From positions 1 through 25,290 of the forward strand of contig JBKPHS010000069.1 in the NCBI GenBank assembly GCA_046729975.1: a DNA stretch of 25,290 nt. Direction: 5' to 3'. The notes beneath the pieces were generated by a model. The model searched no databases. It saw only the letters and a list, made by a program, of their open reading frames with translations, and had not been told where the DNA came from. Shown one piece after another: positions 8,544 through 15,953 of the stretch. This DNA is from JBKPHS01 sp046729975. GTDB taxonomy: Bacteria; Actinomycetota; Thermoleophilia; Solirubrobacterales; Thermoleophilaceae. A program made the position numbers and the translations under genes. The stretch's first letter is position 1; every line of letters begins with the position of its first letter.

Positions 8544-8557
8544 TTGGCAGTTGGCAG
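8544..8557. repeat. Two tandem copies of TTGGCAG
   Basis: The 7-mer TTGGCAG is repeated directly, immediately before the TPR start codon on the minus strand and beside the hairpin. It is short and may be chance, but 7-nt units also occur in the gap upstream of the DUF4331 gene. Confidence 0.3.
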
Positions 8558-8558
8558 A

Positions 8559-8589
8559 GGAGGGGTCCCGGACGTCCCGGGACCCCTCC
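8559..8589 (-). terminator. Strong intergenic hairpin (13-bp stem, 5-nt loop), possible attenuator
   Basis: GGAGGGGTCCCGG and CCGGGACCCCTCC form a perfect 13-bp stem around the loop ACGTC, in the 58-nt gap between the DUF4331 stop (8599) and the TPR start (8540). No T-run follows on the minus strand, so it is not a classical intrinsic terminator. A partial terminator or a 3'-end stabiliser of the DUF4331 message, lowering expression of the three membrane genes downstream, is the likeliest role. Confidence 0.6.
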
Positions 8590-8598
8590 GACTGCTTG

Positions 8599-10005
8599 TT
8601 AGGGGGCGGGCATCGGATCGTGCGAGGGCTCCATGCGCTTGAGCTGCGAGTCGAAGCCCGCGAACGGCGACGCGAGGTAGGGGAACTGGCCCAGGAACGG
8701 CTTGTCGTTCTGGTCCACCCCGTCGCCCAGCGGCACCTTGTTGCCGACCAGCGATCCCGCGACGACCTGGAGCTCGATGTCCACGACGTCGTCGGTCAGC
8801 CGCCGGCCGTTCGGGAACCCGCCGAGGTCGCCCGCCAGCACGCCGAACCGATTGGGCTCGGCGGTGGGCGGCACGCCCAGGTTGATCTTCAGCGTGTCGG
8901 CCGGGGCCGGCTTCTTGGAGATCGCCGTCTTCCCTGGCAGGCCGGTGAGGAGCGCCTGGACGATGTCCGTGCGGTTCTTCTCCGGCGCGTTCACCTTGAA
9001 CAGCGCGTTCATGACGGCCGCGAGCTCCGGGTTGAGCGCGTACTTCCCGAAGTTCTTCAGGTCGTCCTGCGGCTGGGTGCGGTTGAACTTGTCCTTCTGC
9101 CCGAGCGGGATCACCACCTCGTTGATGAGCGGGTTGCCGAGCCTCGAGACCTGGACCCAGGGCTCCGCCCCGCGCTCCTTCGACGAGTTACTCACCTCGA
9201 CGCGGCGGCGCTCCGTCGAGGACCAGACTCCGATCACGGCGTTCGAGTCGCTGGGCCCGGAGACGGACCTTCCGTTCCGCGTCACGTGCGACTCGGGCAC
9301 CTGCAGGACGATCGAGTGGACGTTGTAGCCCGCCAGGTCATCCTTGCCGCCGCCCTGGTTGCCGGTGCCGGTGCCCGGACGGAAGTCGATCGCATCGAAC
9401 GTCGTGCCGAGGTCGACGAAGAACGGATCCTCACGCTGGCCGGCGAACACCTTCCCGCCGCCCTTCACGGTGCGGACGGCCTGTCCCGCGACCGCGTCGT
9501 AGTTCGGGATCGTCTTCGGCCCGACGTTGTTCGGCGCCACCGGCAGGTTGCGCGCGATCCTCCGCGAGCGGGTCAGCTTGCCGCGCCTGTAGGTCTCGCG
9601 CACGACGTCGTACGACTGCTGGACGTTCAGCTTGGGATCGCGGACGCCGCTGACGCCCGGCAGCCCGTACAGGAACGAGTTCCTGTTCAGGATCTTCGTC
9701 TTGAACTCGAACCGGTACCTGACGTCGTACGCGCCATCGCCGGTGTTGTCGACGTTGAGGTAGTACCGCGCTTTCGGGTCGAACGAGTAGAAGTTCGGCC
9801 CGCCGGCCGGATCCTCGAACGGGATCCAGTTGCTCACGATCGTGAGCGCGCCGGGCGCGTCGTTCGCCGTGAACGCGTACACGTCGGTGTCGTCCCCGGT
9901 GGGGTCGATCGACGTGAGCGGTGCCTCGCGGTGGCTCGAGCCGAAGCTGAGCGCCACCACGAGCGCGGATGCGGCGGCTACCGCCGCAAGGATGAGCTTC
10001 TTCAT
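8599..10005 (-). CDS. DUF4331 family secreted protein
   Basis: The start is placed at ATG 10005 because AAAGGAG lies just upstream at a normal spacing; the in-frame GTG at 10011 overlaps that site. The product is 468 residues. A signal peptide (about 1-24, MKKLILAAVAAASALVVAL) is followed directly by SSHREAPLTSIDPTGDDTDVYAF, in which SSHREAP and the Asp-rich TDVYAF block mark the DUF4331 family. Further family-like blocks are NWIPFEDPAGGPNFYSFDP and a C-terminal GRRLTDDVVDIELQVVAG. No catalytic motif can be named. The protein is predicted to be exported. It heads a same-strand cluster with a TPR scaffold and two Ni/Co-type transporters, which suggests a role tied to metal handling or to an extracytoplasmic metalloenzyme; this is inference from context. 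The family's biochemical function is not established to my knowledge. Confidence 0.88.
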   Translation of the reverse strand: MKKLILAAVAAASALVVALSFGSSHREAPLTSIDPTGDDTDVYAFTANDAPGALTIVSNWIPFEDPAGGPNFYSFDPKARYYLNVDNTGDGAYDVRYRFEFKTKILNRNSFLYGLPGVSGVRDPKLNVQQSYDVVRETYRRGKLTRSRRIARNLPVAPNNVGPKTIPNYDAVAGQAVRTVKGGGKVFAGQREDPFFVDLGTTFDAIDFRPGTGTGNQGGGKDDLAGYNVHSIVLQVPESHVTRNGRSVSGPSDSNAVIGVWSSTERRRVEVSNSSKERGAEPWVQVSRLGNPLINEVVIPLGQKDKFNRTQPQDDLKNFGKYALNPELAAVMNALFKVNAPEKNRTDIVQALLTGLPGKTAISKKPAPADTLKINLGVPPTAEPNRFGVLAGDLGGFPNGRRLTDDVVDIELQVVAGSLVGNKVPLGDGVDQNDKPFLGQFPYLASPFAGFDSQLKRMEPSHDPMPAP

Positions 10006-10135
10006 GCTCACTCCTTTCGGGAGGGCTTGGGCCAGGCTGCGAGCCGAGGCCGGTTAGCGGTTACTGGCCATCCCTTGCGCGGCCCGAGCCCCGTTGGATC
10101 AACGGCTCCCCCGAACGCGGCGGGCCAAAGCCCTA

Positions 10136-10170
10136 GGGACTGGGGACTAGGGACTAGGGACTAGGGACTG
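10136..10170. repeat. Five tandem copies of the 7-mer GGGACT(A/G)
   Basis: Units lie at 10136, 10143, 10150, 10157 and 10164; the outer two end in G and the inner three in A. The array covers the last five codons of phoU (its TAG stop is itself made by the repeat) and the start of the gap towards the DUF4331 gene. Seven-base units change frame each copy, so the array gives phoU an arbitrary Pro/Ser tail. Confidence 0.85.
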
Positions 10171-10846
10171 GATGCGACGCATCCGAGAACTCACGAAACA
10201 GCCCCGTAACCACGAACGCCGTCTGCTCGCCGATGTCCACGGCGTTGTCGCCGATGCGCTCGAGAGCGCGCGCCGCGAGCAGCATCGACATGGCCCATTC
10301 GCGCGAGTCCGGATCGTCGCCGATCTCGATCGCGTCGCGGAAGATCTCACGCTGCAGCCGGTTGATCACCTCGTCCTGCCGGACGAGGTCCTCGGCCATG
10401 CCGACGTCCCGCTTCTCGAAGCACTGCTTCGCCTGGACGACCTGGGCGCGCGCCTGCCGGCCCATTTGCTCGAGCTTGCCGAGGAGCTCCTGATTGGTGG
10501 GCGGCTCGTGTCCGGCCAGCGGGATCAGCTTCGCGATGTTCACGCACTGGTCGCCCATGCGCTCGACGTGCTTGATCACGTCCAGCAGAGCCGCGACGAG
10601 CCGCAGGTCCGTGGCAACCGGCGCCTGGCGCGCGAGCAGCGACAGGATGCCCTGGTGCACCTCGAGGTAGCGGCCGTCGATGCGGTCGTCGTCGGCGATC
10701 ACCATCGTCGCCAGCTCCACGTCCCGCTCGGACACCGCCTCGAGCGTCCGGTCGACGGTCCACGCGACCATGTCGAGACCGCCGAGCGCCTGCTGCTCGA
10801 GCTCCGCAAGCTCCTCCTGGAAGTGGATGCGAGCCTCGGTGGGCAT
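10154..10846 (-). CDS. phoU: PhoU phosphate-signalling regulator
   Basis: The start ATG at 10846 overlaps the pstB stop by one base (TGATG), giving 230 residues. Two repeated three-helix bundles are visible, each with the PhoU metal-cluster motif: ERMGDQCVNIAK (95-106) and ERIGDNAVDIGE (196-207). PhoU lies at the inner face of the membrane and links the PstSCAB transporter to the phosphate-sensing histidine kinase; in most bacteria it restrains the Pho response when phosphate is plentiful. It is the last gene of the pst operon, as is usual. The C-terminal SDASHPVPSP tail is encoded largely by a tandem 7-bp repeat that also supplies the stop codon, so the native C-terminus may have been altered. 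A second PhoU-like protein (DUF47) is encoded at 15950. Confidence 0.96.
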   Translation of the reverse strand: MPTEARIHFQEELAELEQQALGGLDMVAWTVDRTLEAVSERDVELATMVIADDDRIDGRYLEVHQGILSLLARQAPVATDLRLVAALLDVIKHVERMGDQCVNIAKLIPLAGHEPPTNQELLGKLEQMGRQARAQVVQAKQCFEKRDVGMAEDLVRQDEVINRLQREIFRDAIEIGDDPDSREWAMSMLLAARALERIGDNAVDIGEQTAFVVTGLFREFSDASHPVPSP

Positions 10847-11766
10847 CAACCGACCCGGCCGCTGACGTAGGCCTCCGTCCGCTCGTCGGCCGGCTTCGTG
10901 AAGATCGTCTCGGTGTCGTCGTACTCGACGATGCGCCCCACCCGGTGGCGCTCGTCGGCGCCGAGGTCGACTGTCAGGAAGGCGGTCATGTCGGACATGC
11001 GCGCGGCCTGCTGCATGTTGTGCGTGACGATGACGATCGAGTAGTTCTCCTTCAGCTCCATCATGAGGTCCTCGATGCGGCCAGTTGAGATCGGGTCGAG
11101 GGCGGAGCAGGGCTCGTCCATCAGGATCACGTCGGGCTCGATCGCGAGAGCGCGCGCGATGCACAGGCGCTGCTGCTGCCCACCCGACATGCCGAAGGCG
11201 TTGTGCTTCAGGCGGTCCTTCACCTCATCCCAGACCGCGCCGCGGCGTAGTGCCCGCTCGACGATGTGGTCCATGTCGCCGTCCATGCCGAGCACGCGCG
11301 GCCCGAAGGCGATGTTGTCGTAGATCGACTTCGGGAACGGGTTCGGCTTCTGGAACACCATCCCGATCCGCTTGCGCACCTGCACCGGATCGACGTGCGG
11401 GCCGTACAGGTCCTCGCCGTGGTAGAGGATGCTGCCCTCCACCTCGGCCGAGGGGATCAGGTCGTTCATGCGGTTCAGGCAGCGGATCAGGGTGCTCTTG
11501 CCGCAACCGGACGGCCCGATCAGCGCAGTGATCCGGTTGCGGTAGATCGGGAACGAGATGTCCTTCACCGCCGGGTTCCCGCCGTAGCTGACGCCGACGT
11601 CCTCGAGGTCGAAGATCGTCTTCCAGCTGGCGCGCTCCTCGGCGCTCGACTCGGTGGCGTGCTCGGTCGCCAGGGCGCCCAGATTACGCTGCTCGGCGTG
11701 CTGGGCCGTCGTCTCGTGCTCGCTCTGTCGGATGGGCTCTGTCATCTGCTTGGACTCCGGGTTCAC
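10846..11766 (-). CDS. pstB: Phosphate ABC transporter ATP-binding protein PstB
   Basis: The start is GTG 11766, directly after the pstA stop, with AGAGGA about 9 nt upstream; the product is 306 residues. A polar N-terminal extension of about 48 residues precedes the ABC ATPase domain and is longer than in typical PstB (about 250-270 aa). Walker A is GPSGCGKST, the Q-loop lies in GMVFQKPNPFP, the signature is MSGGQQQRL, Walker B is VILMDEP and the switch His lies in VTHN. It powers phosphate import through PstC-PstA. The ATG at codon 8 is an alternative start, but the ribosome site favours GTG. Its stop overlaps the phoU start. The extension has no recognised domain. Confidence 0.97.
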   Translation of the reverse strand: MNPESKQMTEPIRQSEHETTAQHAEQRNLGALATEHATESSAEERASWKTIFDLEDVGVSYGGNPAVKDISFPIYRNRITALIGPSGCGKSTLIRCLNRMNDLIPSAEVEGSILYHGEDLYGPHVDPVQVRKRIGMVFQKPNPFPKSIYDNIAFGPRVLGMDGDMDHIVERALRRGAVWDEVKDRLKHNAFGMSGGQQQRLCIARALAIEPDVILMDEPCSALDPISTGRIEDLMMELKENYSIVIVTHNMQQAARMSDMTAFLTVDLGADERHRVGRIVEYDDTETIFTKPADERTEAYVSGRVG

Positions 11767-12648
11767 CTACCACTTCCTCTCATACCGGTTGCGGAGCCAG
11801 ATCGCCACCGCGTTCATTGACAGAAGCAGCGCGAGCAGGACGATGATCGCACCCGCCGCAAGTAGCTTGAACTCGGGCTGCGGCCGCGAGATCCACTCGA
11901 AAATCTGGAGCGGCAACGCGGTGTAGCCGGAGTCCAGGCTCGATGGGTTGAAGGCGACGAAGCTCGCCGCGCCCACCAGGATCAGCGGGGCGGTCTCGCC
12001 GATCGCTCGTGACAGCGCGAGTATCACCCCGGTCGCAATGCCCGGAATCGACGCCGGCAGCACCTGCTTCCAGATCGTCTGCCACTTCGTCGCCCCGAGC
12101 GCGAGCGAGCCCTCGCGAATCGAGGAGGGAACCGCGCGGATCGCCTCACGACCGGCGATGATCACGACCGGCAGCACCAGCAGACCGAGCGTGAGCGCGC
12201 CCGCGAGCACCGTGCGCCCAAGCGAGAGCGGGCCGCGGACGAGGAAGGCGAGTCCGAGGATGCCGTAGACGATCGAGGGAACCGCGGCGAGGTTCTGGAT
12301 GTTCACCTCGATCAGGCGGTTGTACCAGCGAGTGTTGTCGGCGTACTCCTCGAGGTAGACGGCGGTCGCCACGCCCACCGGCAGGATGAACAGGGCGCAC
12401 AGGCCCATCAGCCAGATCGTGCCCATCAGCGCCGACTCGATGCCGGCCTTTTCCGGGTTGAAGGACGGGAAGCTCGTCAGGAAGTCCCAGCTGACCTTGC
12501 CGGCTCCATCGCGCACGACGTCCCAGATGAGCACGCCGAGGAGAACGAGGCCCGAGAGGGTCGCGGCGAGCAACAGCCAGCGGAAGAGCTGGTTCCTGAC
12601 GCGGGCGCCGGTCGCTGCGGGCGGGATCGCCGAGGGATGCGCGCTCAC
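11767..12648 (-). CDS. pstA: Phosphate ABC transporter permease PstA
   Basis: The start GTG at 12648 overlaps the pstC stop by 4 bp (GTGA); the product is 293 residues. The open frame extends upstream inside pstC, but that part is not PstA-like. Six hydrophobic segments are visible. The EAA-type coupling loop that contacts PstB reads REAIRAVPSSIREGSLALGATKWQTI, and the membrane blocks AAVPSIVYGILGLAF and LSRAIGETAPLILVG are PstA hallmarks. It forms the membrane channel with PstC. It sits third in the pstSCAB-phoU order and is translationally coupled to pstC. Confidence 0.96.
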   Translation of the reverse strand: MSAHPSAIPPAATGARVRNQLFRWLLLAATLSGLVLLGVLIWDVVRDGAGKVSWDFLTSFPSFNPEKAGIESALMGTIWLMGLCALFILPVGVATAVYLEEYADNTRWYNRLIEVNIQNLAAVPSIVYGILGLAFLVRGPLSLGRTVLAGALTLGLLVLPVVIIAGREAIRAVPSSIREGSLALGATKWQTIWKQVLPASIPGIATGVILALSRAIGETAPLILVGAASFVAFNPSSLDSGYTALPLQIFEWISRPQPEFKLLAAGAIIVLLALLLSMNAVAIWLRNRYERKW

Positions 12649-13592
12649 TCGTACACCTGCCGGAACCTGCGCACGAAGCGGATCGAGATCGCGTTCATGA
12701 CCAGCGTGATCACGAACAGCGCCGTCCCCACGGCGAAGATCGTCTTGTAGCCGGTCGAGCCTGTAGGCACGTCGCCCTTCGCGGTGGCGGCAATGAAGGT
12801 CGTCATCGTCTCCACGGATTCGCGCGGGTCGGCCGTGAGGTTGGGCACCTGGCCCGCGGCGACCAGCACGATCATCGTCTCCCCGATCGCGCGGGAGATG
12901 CCGAGTACCACCGCCGCCACGATTCCCGAGAGGGCGGCCGGGAAGACCACGCGCGTCGAGACCTGGAGCTTTGACGCGCCGAGGCCGAAGGCGCCCTCGC
13001 GCAGCGACTGCGGCACCGCGGTCATCGCGTCCTCGGACACCGACGCGATCGTCGGGATCACCATGAAGCCCATGACGATCCCGGCCGAGAGCGCGTTGAA
13101 GACCTGCACGTCCGCGTGAAGCAGGTCCTGGAGGATGGTCGGCGTGAAGAACGTCAGGGCGAAGTAGCCGAAGACGATCGTCGGGATGCCGGCGAGCACC
13201 TCGAGCGCCGGCTTGACGACCTTGCGGACCCGCGGCCGGGCGTACTCGCTGAGGTAGATGGCCGCGCCCAGACCAAGCGGCACGGCTACGAGGAGCGCGA
13301 TTGCGGTGACGAGCAGCGTGCCGGTCACGAGCGGCAGCACGCCGAACTTCGGCTCGGAGAACAACGGCGACCACTCCGTGCCGGTGATGAAGTCGAAGAA
13401 GTCGACGTCGCCGAAGAAGACGATCGCCTCCTCGACGAGGGCGACGACGATGCCGATCGTCGTCAGAACGGACAGGAGCGCCGCCAGGAAGAGGACCACC
13501 CTGATGAGGTCCTCCCCCCATCGACGGCGCGCGGCGCCCAGGACAGGTGTCCCGGGCGCCGCGTCGCGGGCCGATGTGGTGGCGGCTTCCAC
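12645..13592 (-). CDS. pstC: Phosphate ABC transporter permease PstC
   Basis: The start is GTG 13592, one base after the pstS stop, giving 315 residues. A first transmembrane helix (about 29-52) is followed by an extracytoplasmic loop with FFDFITGTEWSPLF, common in PstC. Five further helices include LVTGTLLVTAIALLVAVPLGLGAAIYLSEYA, read here as two joined blocks. The coupling loop carries EDAMTAVPQSLREGAFGLGASK, and SRAIGETMIVLVAAG is the conserved block of the translocation path. It pairs with PstA to form the phosphate channel. Its tight spacing to pstS and 4-bp overlap with pstA show one operon. Confidence 0.96.
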   Translation of the reverse strand: MEAATTSARDAAPGTPVLGAARRRWGEDLIRVVLFLAALLSVLTTIGIVVALVEEAIVFFGDVDFFDFITGTEWSPLFSEPKFGVLPLVTGTLLVTAIALLVAVPLGLGAAIYLSEYARPRVRKVVKPALEVLAGIPTIVFGYFALTFFTPTILQDLLHADVQVFNALSAGIVMGFMVIPTIASVSEDAMTAVPQSLREGAFGLGASKLQVSTRVVFPAALSGIVAAVVLGISRAIGETMIVLVAAGQVPNLTADPRESVETMTTFIAATAKGDVPTGSTGYKTIFAVGTALFVITLVMNAISIRFVRRFRQVYE

Positions 13593-13593
13593 G

Positions 13594-14562
13594 CTAGCCG
13601 GCCGCGGCCTCCGCCTCCTGAAGCGCCGTCTTGCCCTTGTCCGCCTGCTCCGCGGTCATGGGCACGATCTGCGCGGCCTTCGCGATCTGGTCCTGGTTCT
13701 CGACCGCGTAGTCCATGAAGGCCTTGACCTCGGGCCTCGCGAGCGACTTCTCGCTCGGGTACATGAACAGCGGACGCGAGAGCGGCTTGTAGTCGCCGTT
13801 CTGAATCGTCTCGGCGCTCGGGGCGACGCAGCCGTTGCCGTCGTCGACCTTGACGAGGTTCAGCTTGTCCTGGTTCTGCTCGAAGTAGGAGAAGCCGAAG
13901 TAGCCGAGGCCGCCCTCGTCGCCCGAGACGCCCTGCACGAGCACGTTGTCGTCCTCGGACGGCTGGTAGTCCTTGCGCGTGTCGCCCTCCTCACCGTTGA
14001 TCTCGCCGGTGAAGAAGTCGAACGTGCCGGAGTCCGTGCCCGGCCCGAACAGGCTGACCTTCGTGTCGGGGAACTTCGGGTCGATCTCGCTGTAGCTCTT
14101 GACGTCGGAGCCCTTCCCCCAGAGCTTCTTCAGCTGGTCGACGGTCATGCAGTCGATCGTCAGTCCCTTGTTCGTGGTGACCGCGATGCCGTCGTTGGCG
14201 ATCTGGACCTCCTTGTACTTGACCCCGGCCTTCTCGCAGATCGGGACCTCCTCGTCGTCCTTGATCGGGCGCGAGGCGTCCGAGATGTCGGTCTCGCCTG
14301 CGCAGAACTTCTCGAAGCCGCCGCCGGTGCCGGACTGTCCGACCGTGATCTTCACGCCAGGGTTCTCGCCCTGGAACTGCTCGGCCGCCGCCTGGGCGAA
14401 CGGGAAGACGGTGCTCGAGCCGTCGATGGCGATCTTGCCCTTCAGGTCCCCGCCGCCCCCGTTGGAGCCGCCGGAGCCCGAGTCGTCGTCGTCGCCGCAT
14501 GCCGCAACTCCGAGCGCGAGCACAGAGGACGCCGCGAGCGCGAGCCAATTCTGCTTCCTCAC
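13594..14562 (-). CDS. pstS: Phosphate-binding lipoprotein PstS
   Basis: The start is GTG 14562, chosen because AAGGAG (14570-14575) lies 7 nt upstream; an ATG at 14607 in the same frame has no such site. The product has 322 residues. The signal peptide ends in VAACG with lipid-anchored Cys22, followed by an Asp/Ser/Gly linker. The phosphate-binding blocks IDGSSTVFPF and GQSGTGGGFEKFCAGETDISDASRPI (shown as separate motifs GQSGTGGGFEKF and TDISDASRPI) and DSGTFDFFTGE are intact. It captures phosphate outside the membrane and passes it to PstCA. It heads the pst operon, and four 11-nt PHO-box-like units lie about 60-100 nt upstream, overlapping the 3' end of the small regulator gene. Confidence 0.97.
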   Translation of the reverse strand: MRKQNWLALAASSVLALGVAACGDDDDSGSGGSNGGGGDLKGKIAIDGSSTVFPFAQAAAEQFQGENPGVKITVGQSGTGGGFEKFCAGETDISDASRPIKDDEEVPICEKAGVKYKEVQIANDGIAVTTNKGLTIDCMTVDQLKKLWGKGSDVKSYSEIDPKFPDTKVSLFGPGTDSGTFDFFTGEINGEEGDTRKDYQPSEDDNVLVQGVSGDEGGLGYFGFSYFEQNQDKLNLVKVDDGNGCVAPSAETIQNGDYKPLSRPLFMYPSEKSLARPEVKAFMDYAVENQDQIAKAAQIVPMTAEQADKGKTALQEAEAAAG

Positions 14563-14619
14563 AGGGGATCTCCTTGCCTTGATGGATTGACGGCGCGAGG
14601 CTCGCACGGGGCCGGGCGC

Positions 14620-14663
14620 AGTCTGTTACCGATCTGTGGCCCGGGTGTGAAAAAGGTGTGAAG
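14620..14663 (-). promoter_or_regulatory. PHO-box-like array (4 x 11 nt) upstream of pstS
   Basis: Read on the minus strand, four contiguous 11-nt units have the cores TTCAC, TTCAC, CCAC and GTAAC, at 14663-14653, 14652-14642, 14641-14631 and 14630-14620. The first two share TTCACACC exactly 11 nt apart. Sixteen nt after the last unit comes GAGCCT (14603-14598), a weak NANNNT -10 candidate, leaving a leader of about 30 nt with a good ribosome site for pstS. The 11-nt direct-repeat form matches actinobacterial PhoP boxes. The array overlaps the stop codon of the small regulator gene. Confidence 0.8.
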
Positions 14664-14988
14664 GCTCGGGGGAGAAGCGATACCCGAAGCCGAAGTGCGT
14701 GGGGATGTAGCGCCACTCGGGCAGCGCGTGCTCGAGCTTCGCGCGCAGCTTCGCGACGTAGACGTCGACCGAACGGTCGCTGCGGACGTACGACCTGCCC
14801 CAGACGACCTCGCACAGCTCCTCGCGGCTCACGATCCTTCCGGCGCGGCGCGCGAGTGCGGTGAGCAGCTCGAGCTCCCGCACCGTGAGCGGGAGGAGCT
14901 CCCCGTGCGCGAGCGCGCAGAAGTCGTCCGGCCGGATCTCGAGCTGGCCGGTCCGCAGCACCTCTCCGTTGGAGGAAGCGGCCTCCAT
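14626..14988 (-). CDS. Receiver-less PhoB/OmpR-type winged-helix DNA-binding protein
   Basis: The protein is only 120 residues, starting at ATG 14988. Almost all of it (about 14-107) is one Trans_reg_C winged helix: LTVRELELLTALAR (first helices), DRSVDVYVAKLRAKLE (recognition helix) and THFGFGYRF (wing). No receiver domain precedes it, and the DNA upstream of the ATG is intergenic and carries a PHO-box-like array, so this is not a truncated call. The recognition helix is nearly the same as that of the full-length regulator encoded divergently (DRSVDVFVRKVRQKLE), so both may bind the same boxes. Without a phosphorylation site it could act constitutively or compete with the full regulator; that is inference. 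There is no ribosome site, and the ATG lies 7 nt after a -10-like hexamer (GAAGCT), suggesting a leaderless message. It is followed by pstS on the same strand. Confidence 0.88.
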   Translation of the reverse strand: MEAASSNGEVLRTGQLEIRPDDFCALAHGELLPLTVRELELLTALARRAGRIVSREELCEVVWGRSYVRSDRSVDVYVAKLRAKLEHALPEWRYIPTHFGFGYRFSPEPSHLFHTRATDR

Positions 14989-15021
14989 GACGGCGAGCTT
15001 CGCGCGAATGCCGCAGATACC

Positions 15022-15065
15022 GGTTATCGGGCCGTGACCCGTTTGTAAAGAAGCTGTGAACCGGC
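15022..15065 (-). promoter_or_regulatory. PHO-box-like array (4 units) upstream of the receiver-less regulator
   Basis: On the minus strand four units with 11-nt spacing have the cores TTCAC, TTTAC, GTCAC and GATAAC. The last core (15028-15023) is followed, after its 11-nt unit, by 16 nt, then GAAGCT (15001-14996), then 7 nt, then ATG 14988. The array lies between two divergent regulator genes but its orientation points to the minus-strand gene, suggesting feedback on the regulator itself. Only weak promoter signals (TAGACT at 15088) serve the plus-strand gene. Confidence 0.72.
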
Positions 15066-15087
15066 CTTTGACGCCCGCCCCTCCACT

Positions 15088-15093
15088 TAGACT
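15088..15093 (+). promoter_or_regulatory. Candidate -10 hexamer for the response-regulator gene
   Basis: TAGACT fits TANNNT and lies 5 nt before GTG 15099 and 8 nt before ATG 15102, which would make a leaderless message. TTGACG at 15068 would be a -35, but the 14-nt spacer is short. Confidence 0.4.
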
Positions 15094-15098
15094 TCCGC

Positions 15099-15953
15099 GT
15101 GATGAGGGGACTAGCAGTGGCCGTGCGGGAAACCGACCCCTCTCGCGCCTTGAGCCCCCAGCCAGGACCGATACGACTCGCCGTCATCGACTCCGACAGC
15201 GGGTTCGTGCACGTCTTGACGAAGCGGCTCGAGGCGAAGGGGTGGCAGTTCCGCGCACTCAGCTCGCCACCGCGGGCGGAGGAGCTCCTGAGCATGAGGC
15301 TGAACGCGCTCGTCGTCGACCTGGCTGTGATCGGGCCGCAGGCGTGGACCTTCCTGGAGGAGATCTGCGGAGCGATGCCGGGCCTCGGCGTGATCGTCTG
15401 CACCGGCCAGTCGAGCGTCGCCCAGCGCGTGCGCGGCCTCCGGCTTGGCGCCGACGACTGGGTCACCAAGCCCTGCCATCCCGAGGAGGTGATAGCGCGC
15501 GTGGAAGCCGTGGTGCGGCGGCGAAAGCGAGCGAGCGCGCGCGTCGAGGGCGGCCCGGTGGTCGTGGGCGAGGTGGAGATCCGCACCGACCAGTTCCAGG
15601 CCTTCGTCGGCGGCCAGAGCCTGGACTTGACCAGGCGCGAGTTCGAGGTGCTGCAGCTCCTGGCGGACGCCAAGGGCCAGGTCCTCCAGCGCGAGGAGAT
15701 CTATCAGCGCGTGTGGGGCTGGACGATGGCGCACGGCGACCGCTCGGTCGACGTCTTCGTGCGAAAGGTGAGGCAGAAGCTCGAGCGCTTCTCGCCCGAC
15801 TGGCTGTACATCCACACGCACTTCGGCGTCGGCTACCGGCTCGACCCGGAGCTCATCGGCGGCGAGGCGAGTGCCGCGCCCGGCGCGGCCGGTGATGGAG
15901 CGCTGCCGGAAGCCGCCGAGGAGCCGGTCGAAGACTTGCCGGAGGCGACGTGA
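15099..15953 (+). CDS. OmpR/PhoB-family response regulator, probable Pho regulator
   Basis: The protein has 284 residues from GTG 15099; ATG 15102 and GTG 15117 (AGGGGA 7 nt upstream) are alternative starts. The receiver domain (about 25-140) keeps the acidic pair Asp31/Asp33, the phospho-acceptor Asp74 in LVVDLAV, Thr102 and Lys124 in TKP, so it should be phosphorylatable. The winged helix (about 155-250) has LTRREFEVLQLL, DRSVDVFVRKVRQKLE and THFGVGYRLD. A Glu/Ala-rich tail of about 35 residues is unusual. It lies between the pst operon with its regulator and a PhoU-like gene that overlaps it by 4 bp, so it is the best candidate to read the 11-nt boxes of this region. No PhoR-type kinase is encoded next to it; the only kinase in the window is the CHASE3 one at 2058. 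PhoB/PhoP identity is inferred from context. Confidence 0.9.
   Translation: MMRGLAVAVRETDPSRALSPQPGPIRLAVIDSDSGFVHVLTKRLEAKGWQFRALSSPPRAEELLSMRLNALVVDLAVIGPQAWTFLEEICGAMPGLGVIVCTGQSSVAQRVRGLRLGADDWVTKPCHPEEVIARVEAVVRRRKRASARVEGGPVVVGEVEIRTDQFQAFVGGQSLDLTRREFEVLQLLADAKGQVLQREEIYQRVWGWTMAHGDRSVDVFVRKVRQKLERFSPDWLYIHTHFGVGYRLDPELIGGEASAAPGAAGDGALPEAAEEPVEDLPEAT

Noticed and set aside
10049..10068. GGTTAGCGGTTAC as a PHO-box candidate before DUF4331
   Set aside because: The two cores are about 7 nt apart, not 11, and no matching -10 at the usual distance is seen.
8521..10164. Long plus-strand open frame opposite DUF4331
   Set aside because: It has no recognisable domain and lies antisense to a well-supported family member with a good ribosome site.
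13594..14607. ATG 14607 as the pstS start
   Set aside because: GTG 14562 has AAGGAG at 7 nt and leaves a normal lipoprotein signal; the upstream codons add only a basic tail in the leader.
13991..15673. Long minus-strand open frame across pstS and both regulator genes
   Set aside because: It crosses three supported genes and intergenic boxes in another frame, and its translation is low-complexity Arg/Ser.
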